Origin: Bugula neritina
Lineage: Eukaryota; Bryozoa; Gymnolaemata; Cheilostomatida; Bugulidae
DNA: 64,000 nucleotides
Assembly (NCBI GenBank): GCA_964035545.1
Contig: OZ037765.1
Span: forward strand, 34,919,504-34,983,503
Reading direction: 5' to 3'
The position numbers and the translations under genes were made by a program. Position 1 is the first letter of the stretch, and each line of letters starts with the position of its first letter. This document shows, in pieces, positions 44,969 through 56,900 of the stretch. The notes beneath the pieces are model-generated. The model was not told the DNA's origin. It did no database searches and saw nothing but the letters and a program-made list of their open reading frames with translations.

Positions 44969-47900
44969 GTTAGTAAATCAATAACTTATACACAGTGTGT
45001 CAAATTAATTCTGTAAGAAGTTAGTAAACACTGAGTGAGTTTCAGTGATAAGGAAAGTTTTACTGGTTGTGTTCAGTAACCAAAGTTTCTGTCATCTCAC
45101 AGCTACAGTACATCTTCTGTATATAAAATAGTGAACAGCTTGTGGTGTGAGTTTGTGTTGTAAACAATAATATCTCATGTCCAACCAATCAGCTTGCTTA
45201 TTAGGTGCTTTCAGCCAATCACAAACTGACTTCTATAACTCAGCTTCCATTAGGAGATGCGCTACTTTGTGTGAAAATTAGTATTACATTCATCTATATA
45301 AACTAAGATTGAAATATTATAACACGTTTTACTGGCAAGTGGTACTATATATAATCAGTTGAAGTTTCAACTGCATTTGAAATGTATTTTGGAGTTATAA
45401 ACTCTCCACGTTTACTTCAATACTGTTTATAGTGTTGAGACACTCTGTTATTTGATGTCAAAGTTATTATTTATAAAGTGGTGAATATTTTATAGAGGAG
45501 TACTGGATGTGGTTCAACACATCCAGTATAGATGGAGCTGATGATAAGTGGATAAAGAATGATACTACATCCTACACTATAGAAGAGATCAAGAAGAAAA
45601 GTAGACATCACACAGTGACTCATGTTGTACTGAAGCATGACATTCCTCCAAATATCAACACACTGTTTCCTCATCTCACACATCTAAGGTTATCTGAAGT
45701 ATACAGCAATGCTGACTGGACCAGGTATGATATTGTGTCTAACACATCCAGTATAAGAGAAAAAACTGAGAATTTTTTGTTAGTGGTGGAGTTTGAACCT
45801 TTACAGTAGTAAATACCCCCCTATCCACTTTACCAGCAGACTATACTTAAATATTAAGTGAATACACACTACACAGAGTACTCCCACCTATTCACACTGC
45901 TAGCTAGTATTTAGTGACTATTCATACTGCTAGCTAGTATTTAGTGACTATTCATACTGTTAGCTAGTATTTAGTGACTATTCATACTGCTAACTAGTAT
46001 TTAGTGACTATTCATACTGCTAGCTAGTATTTAGTGACTATTCATACTGCTAGCTAGTATTTAGTGACTATTCATACTGTTAGCTAGTATTTAGTGACTA
46101 TTCATACTGCTAACTAGTATTTAGTGACTATTCATACTGCTAGCTAGTATTTAGTGACTATTCATACTGCTAGCTAGTATTTAGTGACTATTCATACTGC
46201 TAGCTAGTATTTAGTGACTATTCATACTGCTAGCTAGTATTTAGTGACTATTCATACTGCTAACTAGTATTTAGTGACTATTCATACTGCTAGCTAGTAT
46301 TTAGTGACTATTCATACTGCCAGCTAGTATTTAGTGACTATTCATACTGCCAACTAGTATTTAGTGACTATTCATACTGCCAGCTAGTATTTAGTGACTA
46401 TTCATACTGCCAACTAGTATTTAGTGACTATTCATACTGCTAGCTAGTGTTTAGTGACTATTCATACTGTTAGCTAGTATTTAGTGACTATTCATACTGC
46501 TAGCTAGTATTTAGTGACTATTCATACTGCTAGCTAGTAATTAGTGACTATTCATACTGCTAGCTAGTATTTAGTGACTATTCACACTGCTAGCTTGTAT
46601 TTAATGACTATTCATACTGTTAGCTAGTATTTAGTGACTATTCATACTGATAGCTAGTATTTAGTGACTTTTTTTACTGCTAGCTAGTATTTAGTGACTA
46701 TTCATACTGCTAGCTGGTGTTTAGTGACTATTCATACTGTTAGCTAGTATTTAGTGACTATTCATACTGCTAGCTAGTATTTAGTGACTATTCATACTGC
46801 TAGCTAGTATTTAGTGACTATTCATACTGCTAGCTAGTATTTAGTGACTATTCATACTGCTAGCTAGTATTTAGTGACTATGTAAACTGTGAATTCTACC
46901 AAACAGGTATGTATTATATTATAGTGTAGAATGATACTGTAATATATAATTATTGTGATAGTTTTGTGGGTTATGAATGAAACTAGTGCTTTACATGCTT
47001 GTTATGAGAAACAAGGCGAGAAATAAGGTAAAAGGTAAGGTAGCTTTATTGTAGTCCGAATGATCCAGTAGTCTGTGTCCAGCGAGCTCCAGTAGTAGAC
47101 TGAATCTACACTGAAACTCGCTGGCTTTTATATACACACAGGACAAAGACACTCCTTTGTTTGCCGAGATCGGAGGCCCGAAATGCCGAATATCGGCACT
47201 TCGGGAATCCGAAATGCCGAATTGGCATCTCGGCACTTCGGTAGTCCGATATGCCGAAAATCGGCATATCGGTGTTTCGGAGGACCGAAGTGCCGATCTC
47301 GGCAACCAAGGACACACACACAACATAAATTTACCACACACACCCCCATCGGAAAGCATGCTTTCTGATAAAGAGACGTACACAAACATCAATCACACAA
47401 ACAGAATATGACACGACAATAAAACACACAGTTGACAAGTAACACACAAAAAAAAACAATATACGGTAGCCATGCAGTGATACCAAAAAAAAAACAAAGA
47501 GAATTGTGCACACATAAAAATAACAGAGCAACGGATAAGTACATAACACTACATGAAAGAATTTACACACACATAAAAAGAGCAAAGAAAATAAGATCAA
47601 GAAAAAAAACAAATATACAAACAGTCTCATCGGCGGTCTCCAGATCGGCCCCGCTACAGGCAGCTCACACGTCTCCTGAGTTGTCCCAACTCCTCCTCGT
47701 ACCTGCGGAGCCGCCTGCGTAAGTGTTGTACCTTTTCCTCCAACTGGGCCGATGTCTGGTGTCTGGGGCGGTCGGTGGTACTGTGGCTGGTACGTCGCCT
47801 CTGCTTCTCGCCGGCCGCCGAGGGCCGGGGGCCCAGGTCCGATGAATCGGTCCTGGCGCCTGATCCGACCCGTGCCAGCACGACCCGAAGTGGTTGGGTG

Positions 47901-50900
47901 GCTGCCGGTTGGGGTGTCGCGGCAGGCTCCCCTTCTTCTTCACGAACAGGCCTACACACGGGGAATCCCAGGGCGAGAGCAGCCCGTTTATGGGGATCGG
48001 CCACGTGTGGCAGTACCAGATCCCAAAATTCGGGAAAGGAGGCCTGGTCTACAGCGAACGTGTAGCTCGTGTGGCAGTGAGCTATGCGCTGATGCCTCAG
48101 CACATAGTCCCTCTGGTAAGAGATTTTGCCACATGGGCAAAGCAGGTTGATGTAGTGCTGTGGGGCGTGTACACGCAACCGCCGTGCAGAGGAGAACTTC
48201 CTCTGGCACTGGTGGCAGATGCGGTTGCCCGGCTCACCGCAAGCTTCACCAATCCTAAGATTGGTGGGTCCAGTCACCCAATACTGGCGGGCGACCAGGA
48301 CCCGAGGCAGGGCCAGTATTGGGGAGTCATCTTCTTCGGCTGCGAGGTGGTCGCCGTGTAGGATGCCCTGCTCCTTCCCGGCCGTGAGCTGAAGCTCGAC
48401 CGGTTTGGGGTCAGGGCCACTAACGATGGCGGAACACACCTCTGTGGAGGAGGTGACGTCCTGCTGGCTGTGAGAAGCCGAAGCAGGAGCCGGTGGGAAA
48501 GGGGAGTCGGACTGACTGGCCTCCTCGGTGTCCATACGCTCCTCTAGAACAGATAGTAGAGGCTGTGATAAGCCGGTCTCACTATCGCCGAAATTCGGCA
48601 TAGGTGTGTATGGGGCCAAATTAAAAACCGGGGGCCAAGGGGTATCGCAGAAATTGACTGAGCCCACGTCATGATTCAATAAAGTATCAATGACACAGTC
48701 ATCTCCGAGATCCATCTCGGCCTCCGGTTCTAAGTAATCAGACCCAAGTAAGTCTAATAAAGACCAGTCTACACTAGTTTGACTAGACTCCGTAACTGGA
48801 GGATCTAATCTAAATGAAATACCTGATTGCGTGTCTGGTAAAGTAATTCTCATAGCTGCTGATAGCGTCTGGAGAACAGTATTTAAATCAAACTTGGGGG
48901 TATCAGGATCAGAATTCAACTTAAGCTGTAACTGACGTGCTAGCTGGGTGAAATCAGAACTAGAAATGGCCGAACCTCGTGCTTCAGAATTATTACCTGC
49001 CAAAGCCCGAGTCGCGTGGCCCGTGGGAATTTCCACCGGATTTCGAAAAGACAACTCGCGTGATCGAATGTCTTCCAAAATTCGGTCGGCCATTTCTTCT
49101 TCTTGGTGGAATTCTCCAGGGTGATGGAGGGAATTTCCAACCAAGATTAGGTGGTCGTCAGTACGGGGGGGTTGTCCTCATGAGGGGGCCACTCTAGGTG
49201 CCCTACAGCATAGTCTGCCAGATACCTGGGGGGTCTTCTTGATCGCTGGCTCCTCTCAATTGGAGCAGGCACCGGTGGTGTTCGTGGCTCCTGAGCTACC
49301 CTAGTAGGGGGATCTCCGCCTTCACCCAACACGGGGGTGGGGGTGTCCTCCTTCAGGGAGGGTGGTGGTCCTAGGGCTTGCTGCTGTTCCTGTTCCCGCT
49401 CCTCTCTCTGCTGTCGCTCTAGCTGCTCTATCAAGGCGGCCTGCTCCTGGTCTGCCTCTCTAGGAACCATAATTTCCACCTCTCGGGGCTGGGTGGCCCG
49501 TCCTCGACGGTTGGGCTGGCGGTGGGGCTCCAGGAGGGGTGGAGCCTGACCCACCGCGTCTGGGCTAGCATGATAAGGTTTCAGGCGCTGCTCGCTCTAG
49601 ACGGAGATTTGTCCAGAGCGCTCCACACGGTACGTGTGGTTGGGCAGCACCTTCACTACGCAGTAGGGACCGACGAACTTGGGCTGAAGCTTAGCCGACT
49701 GTCCGCCTCGCCTACGGTAGCTCACCATCCAGACCCAGTCTCCCACCTGGTACAACGGGGGCTCTTTTGAGTCCTCTGTGCAGGTCTGCCACTGCTGGGT
49801 ACGCAGCGCACCGTGAGCTTTGCCCATGATGTCTATCAGACCCTCCACATATTCGTGTACCGGTGACTCGGGGGCAGGAACATGGTATGTCAGGTGTTCC
49901 GGGACCCGCGTCTCTCGGCCTAGCATCAAGAAGTTTGGAGTCTCCTGCGTGGCGGAGTGTGGTGTGCCACGGTAAGCCCGCATGATTTGCGGCAGCACCA
50001 CGTCCCATTTTTCCTGACCTCGACCAAGGAGCAGGCTCCTGAGCGCGTCACCCAACATCCTGTTGTTCCGCTCGACGACTTCGTTCCCTTGCGGGTGATA
50101 TGGGGTGGTCCGACTCTGGTTCACCCCCCATATCCGGCAGAGGTCTCCCATGAGCTGGGACTGGAACTGGGCACCCTGGTCCGTATGTATCTGCTTGGGC
50201 AAACCAAGGTAACAGAAAACATGTTGGTCCAGGGTCCGGGGCAACGTGGGGGCGGTTGCGTCTGAAATAGCCAGAGCATCCGCCCACCGGGTAAAGTGGT
50301 CCGTGAGCACCAGTATTCAGGTGTTCCCTCTGGCGGATAACGGCATAGGCCTGACGAGGTCTACCGCCACTACTTGCCACGGTCGTTCAGCGTACAGCCG
50401 GCGTCGACCAGTGGTTTCCGTGGGGCGGCCATGCTTGCTAGCTTGGCAGACCTCGCATTGCCGTACCCGCAGTCGTACGTCCCGAGTCATTCCAGGCCAA
50501 TACCAACGCAGCCGCAGACACCTGATGACTCGACTGACTCCAGAATGAGCCTGCTTATGGGTGTCCCAGATCAGTTCCCGCCGGAGGGCGCGTGGACAGA
50601 CGACGCGGTCCCGCTCCTGCTGACGGTTGTCCGCTGCTAACGTTATCATCAGGAGGCCATCAGGACTGACCTTGAGGGCATCCCAGCGACGACAGAGGAG
50701 TTGGAACTCAACACCTCCCTGCCGCTGCTGTTCCTTGCTAGGTCGTCGGCCCTCCTTCTTGGCCCGGAAGATGTCCGCTACCGCGCCGGGTAGCGTCTCC
50801 TGGAGTCGGCACAGCTCCTTGACGCTCTGGTGCAGAGTGGGGTTGGCGTGGAGCGCCTGGACACCGTCCTGGTGGGTTTCGGTCCGAAGATGGACGTGCT

Positions 50901-53900
50901 CCCACCAGTAGACGGTGCCCTCCACTAACTCCGCTTCCACGTCAAGGCGAGCGGGTCCCCCGTTCCGCTGCTCAATGTGTAGGCATTGCTTACAGTCCTC
51001 TACCGGCCGGCGGCTCATACCGTCGGCGTTCCCATGCTTCCAGCCTGCACGGTGCTCTATCCGGTGAGAGGACTCAACAAGAATCTCTAGCCAACGAGCT
51101 ACTCGGCTCGAGGGCTCTGCACGTTTACACAGCCATATCAGTGATGCATGGTCTGTTCGCAAACGGAACGTTCTCCCATACAGATATGGTCGAAAGTGCT
51201 TGACCGCCTTGACTACTGCTAGGAGTTCCTTCCTAGTGGTGCAGTAGTTCTTCTCGGCGGCCGCGAGAGTCTTGCTGTAGTAAGCCACGACCACCTCACT
51301 TCCACCCTGGACTTGAGACAGGACAGCTTCCACGCTGTGGTCGCTGGCGTCGGTGTCCAGGATGTACTCCTTGGCTGGATCAGGATACGCCAGAATTGGC
51401 GCCTCCATTAGCCGTTGCTTGAGGTGGTCGAATGCCTGCTGCTCCTTCTGCGTCCACTGCCACCGGACCCCCTTTGCGGTCAGGTTACCCTCCTAGGCCC
51501 AGGAATGCACGCAACTCAGGGAGGTCACGGGGGACAGTCCACTCCTTCACAGCCTGTACCTTCTCTGGATCGGTAGCGACCCCATCACGGCCAACCACAT
51601 GGCCCAGGTACGTGACTTCCGGCTGCAGGAGTGCACACTTAGAGGGCTTCAGCTTCAGTCCAGCTGCCCGGAGACGGTCAAAGACCTCCCGCAGATGACT
51701 GACATGAGTCGAAAAGTCTGGGGAAATGACAATGACGTTGTCCAGATAGATGAGGAGGGTCTTCCAGTGTAACCCACTGAGGACCTGCTCCATGAGCCGT
51801 TGGAAAGTTGCCGGGGCGGACGTTAGTCCAAATGGCAGTACTTTCCACTTCCAGAGCCCGTCGCGAGTAATGAATGCTGCTTTGTCCTGGGCATCAGGAC
51901 TGAGGGGCACTTGCTAGTACCCGCTAAGCAGATCCAAAGTACTGAAGTACTTGCTACCCGCGAGGGCATCCAGAGACTCATCTATCCGTGGGAGAGGGTA
52001 GGCGTCCTGGATGGTAACGCTGTTGAGTCTGCGGTAGTCCACGCAGAATCTCCAGCTACCATCCTTCTTCTTGACCAGGACTACTGGGGAGCTCCACGCA
52101 CCGTGGGCAGGCTCAATCATATCCCGGTCGAGAAGATCCTGTACCTGTCGGCTCACCTCCTTCTCCTTCTCCAGGCCTAGACGCCAGGTAGGCTGCCTGA
52201 TGGGAGTGGTGCCAGTTGCCAGGGGTATCTCGTGGGAGATAACCTTAGTCAGCCCCATGTTTCCATCGCCACAACTGAAGACATCACTGTACTTCGCGAG
52301 TAGTTGAGCCAGTACTTGGCGTTCAGTACTACTCGTACAGTTTCCGCATGCTCCACCATACAAGTTTGACCCTCCTATACCTGTCAGAGGCTTGAAGTGA
52401 ATATCTTTCAACCATTGGTTTGTGAGTAATATCTCTGTGCATAACACGGTTGTTGTAGGATTGAATTATCTTAGCCATATCTCTATACGCAGGGCTGGCC
52501 ACCAAAAGTGGTGCTGAGCCCTCACTCTACACTCATGTACCCCCTGATGGCCCTTGTGACACATTTCTAAATGTCCTGACCGTATAAAGACTAGGGAATA
52601 TACACCCCGGATTTGTACATTAGCATATTATTATAAGCTGGTAAATAATGTAGGACTGTATAAAGCCGTGTTAGCCCACCTGTCAAAGTGCTACCATTTT
52701 TGGTTGTGCAAATTCTATTACTTTGATACTGATATGGTCTGAGTTTGTAGTTTTTAGCCTCGTTTCTAATATATATTATCATAACACTCACTCTAGCACT
52801 CAATACCAACCATATGGAGCTCAGGCAGATTAGAACGTTGCTGTGCTCACCATGTAACAGATCTTTCATACCTGTATGTTATGTTACAGCATCTCTTCAC
52901 TGAAGAATCTTGAGGTATTGGATATATCATGGAATAACCTACCTGAAGGTCTACCTGACAATATATTTACATCCTTACTATCATTGAGAAAGTTGTACAT
53001 GAGGAACTGTAAACTGTCATCTCTACCAAACAGGTGTGTATTATATTATAGTGTAGAATGATACTGTAATATATATAATATCTCATCAGTAACTCAGCAA
53101 CTGTCTGCATACATAGCAAAGGTTTCTACAGTTACACTCAAGTTGAGGATATTCTGTCAATATTTAAAATTATTCAAAGTTATTCTATAAAACTCATTTG
53201 TTAACTGGCATTTTAACTTGAACAGTTCTCAGTCTATAATTTGTCTATAGAAGAAACTGCTTTCTCTGTTTATCAAAGTTATCTTCCCTCTAATATAACC
53301 AACTCTGTCACTCACACTTCTGTTATTTCATATTGGACCTCTGCAGCTCAAACCGAGCTGTCACACAACTTATTTAAAGTCTCTCCAAATTCTCATTTAC
53401 TACTTGACTGCTAACTGACTCCGTTAGTTCTCAGTCTATGATTTGCCAAATCCTAGGCTACAGAATGAGTTCATACCTGTATGTTATGTTACAGCATTTC
53501 TTCACTGAAAAATCTTGAGGTATTGGATATATCAGGGAATAAACTATCCGAAGGTCTACCTGACAATATATTCACATCCTTACTATCATTGAGAGTGTTG
53601 GACATGAGTTACTGTGAACTGTCAATTCTACCAAACAGGTGTGTATTATATTATAGTGTAAAATGATACTGTAATGTATATAATATCTCATCAGTAACTC
53701 AGCAACTGTCTGCATACATAGCAAAGGTTTCTACAGTTACACTCAGGTTGAGGATATTCTGTTGAGACTAGAGCTAAGCTGTCACATTTCTAAATATCCT
53801 GACCTTGTAAAGACTAGGGAATATGCACCTCGGACTTGTACATTAGCATATTATTATAAGCTGGTAAATAATGTAGGACTGTATAAAGCTGTGTTAGCCC

Positions 53901-56900
53901 ACCTGTCAAACTGCTACCATTTTTTGGTCGTGCAAATTCTATTACTTTGATACTGATAGGGTCTGAGTTGGTAGTTTTTAGTCTCGTTTCTAATATTTCT
54001 TATCATAGAGGTTAGTAGTCTCTCTGATAGAACTTACATATGACTCAATGTCACCATTTGATTCCTCACACTGCTTGCAATGTGGGTAGACCTACTCAGT
54101 GTCTCAGCTATGAACATGTCTTTGCCATTTCTTCACCTTTATCAGTGTCCTCCTCTCCCTAGATAATATCTCTTGGTTCTCACAGTGAATATATATCTCT
54201 GTTTCTTGAGCTCACTCTAGCACTCAATACCAACCATATGAAACTCAGGCAGAGTAGAATGTTGCTGTCCTCACCATGTAACAGATCTTTCATACCTGTA
54301 TGTTGTGTTACAGCATATCTTCACTGAAGAATCTTGAGGTATTGGATATATCATTGAATAAGCTATCTGAAGGTCTCCCGGACAATATATTCACATCCCT
54401 ACTATCATTGAGAGAGTTATACATGTGGTACTGTGAACTGTCAACTCTACCAAACAGGTGTGTATTATATTATAGTGTAGAATAATACTGTAATAAATAT
54501 AATATCTCATCAGTAACTCAGCAACTGTCTGCATACATAGCAAAGGTTTCTACAGTTACACTCAAGTTGAGGATATTCTGTTGAGACTAGAGCTAAGCTG
54601 TCAGCAATTTCTATGGCATCACAGCTGCCATAAGGCTTTGGTTTACTGGTCATAAAATAATTTAAGCTTTCGTTAGTTTCTGTATTTGAATTTTTTAAAA
54701 ATTAGCTCAAAGTTTGGGTATCTAATGAATTTAATCTAGCAAGAAGAGAAGCAGAATAAGTGGTAGTTAAATTATCATTGGGCGTCAACACTGACTTAAC
54801 CATGTTTTTTTACACTTTCATTCAGCTGGTAGAATTGAAAACACAATTGTTTTTTTTTGTTCAAGGCAAGACAACTTTGCATAGAAAGGAGTAGATTTTT
54901 AGTCAATTTCATGGAAGAGTAGTGATTTACACATTTGACAAAGTTATGTTAGCAGATTTAACTAAATACTGGTATTCATTTCACCCTTACTATTGTAAGT
55001 TATGTAGATAATACCAAATCTAATTCTAATTAGTCGAGTATTAGATATACTACCCAGCTGCAGGCTAGGATAGCTATACAATAACTATTTGCAGTGTGCA
55101 GCTATATGTATGTGGTGTAAACAGAAATGATTATTAAGATATGATTATTAGATTTTGTGAACAATGCATAGAGTACTGTGATATCTAGTGACAACATTTA
55201 CCAGACGACAACAAAATATATAATTTTTATATCAACAAACCCTGCCTTTATTTGAACTCTCTATTTTTTGTGATGTTTACCAAAGCAGTTCATTCAAAGG
55301 TCAAGGATACATTCTTTAACTATAATATATAGTCATTTTATAACTTTCTATATTACCCATTAATGTAATGAATATATTTGCAATGTTAACTTCTAGACAT
55401 TATCACTCAACAAAGAAGGTGCTCTTATTTCTGCATAAAATCAAATTTTTGATATAAAAGTTATCATGTGATAATAAAGATGCTTCAACTTGTACTGACA
55501 GTGTATAGTGTTCTATTTACTAGCATACAGAGTCTACAGAAGTTGGAACAACTGAGCATATCAGATAATAACTTCACCAATTTACCATCTCCTGTGTACA
55601 CACTGAGTAGTCTGCAGAAACTGGATATATCTCATAATGTGTTCCTGACATCCTTAGATCCTGAGATACTACAGCTAACTCAACTTCATAGACTGAATGT
55701 TGATTTTTGTATAGCTCTCACATCTCCTCCACTAGAAATATGTAAGAGAGGAGTGGATGCTGTGAGACAATACTACACAGACTTGGCTAAAGGAGCTGGT
55801 AGAAGTCTACCATTTGCTACTATAGCTGTGCTGGGTAATACGATGGCTGGGAAGACCAGTCTAATCAAAACATTACAGAATGCTGACAGAAAGAGAGTTC
55901 TGACTAACAGAGGGCCAAATGCTGTGAAAGATGAAACAACAAAGGTGTTTAATGTTGAAGAAGTGGAGGTGGACAGTACAGTACTCCGTGTCATTGATAT
56001 GGGAGGCCAGGAGGTCTACCATATCACCTATCAACTGACACTGAGACAGAATTGTATTCCAGTCATAGTGGTCAACATGGAACAGTATGAGGAGATTTCA
56101 AGTAAATCAACACACAGAGAAGCTGTTAGAAGATTAGCCTTTGATTACATGTCTCACCTCTATCTGGCTAACCCAGCTCTGGGTGCTCCAAAACTTATCT
56201 TCACACATAAAGATAAGTTTCAAAATGGGGAATTTCAGAAGCTCCGAAAGAACTTTCTAGAAACTTCCAATCAGCTGTGTGAGGAGATGATTAAAGAAGA
56301 GAAAGCATTGGGAGGAGAATTTGCTCAAATCAAATATTTCAGTGAATCAACTGAAGGAGTCTTTCATGGTGAGGACATTTATGAGGTGGGGAAAGATGAT
56401 AAGTATGAAGTGTTTGACCTGATCAAGGAGTGTCTTCTTCGAAGCAGTCAACATTTTGTGAAACCTTTACCTCTGGTCTGGGAGGAAGTGAATGAAAAAG
56501 TGCTGTCTATTCCCTCTGTTTACAGCACCTTTGATGAGATACTGAAATACGTGCAAACAGAACATCAACACATTGAGTCAAGTCAGCTGGACATAATCCT
56601 CACATATATGCATGACTGCGGCAAAGTCTTGTGGTATAAAGATATCAGCTCTCTCCGGCCATACATATTTCACAAAATTTCACAAGTCACCAAACTTCTT
56701 TGTGTCTTGTATCATCATGATCCTAACATATGGCAGAGTAGAGTTGACAAGTTCCAGCCATACTTTTCAAATGATGGGATGCCTGTTGAAAAAGAAGACT
56801 TTGAGAGATTTGTTAATCATTTCACCAAGACTGGTTTGATGATGCAATGCCTTCTCACTCATCTGGTTAAACAAGAAACACCATTTACTGGTCTGGAAGA

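Larger units (their letters stand above)
46954..52360 (-). mobile_element. Gypsy III: LTR retrotransposon, 5'-truncated, in gene B intron
   Basis: 3' LTR at 46954-47338, an extra ORF, then integrase, RNase H and RT on the minus strand. Gag, protease and the 5' LTR are missing. At 52360/52361 the RT text joins the duplicated LRR-intron block (CAAGTTTGACCCTCC), so a deletion or exchange took the 5' end. Confidence 0.88.

Noticed and set aside
13004-46880. Minisatellites considered as CRISPR arrays
   Set aside because: The units are contiguous without unique spacers, and the window is eukaryotic.
47106-47411. Overlapping ORFs on both strands in the Gypsy III LTR
   Set aside because: They reflect the palindromic TGCCGA/TCGGCA block, which avoids stops on both strands.
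52361-52447. N-terminal residues of the Gypsy III RT frame
   Set aside because: They are read-through of the LRR intron block across the truncation junction, not retroelement protein.
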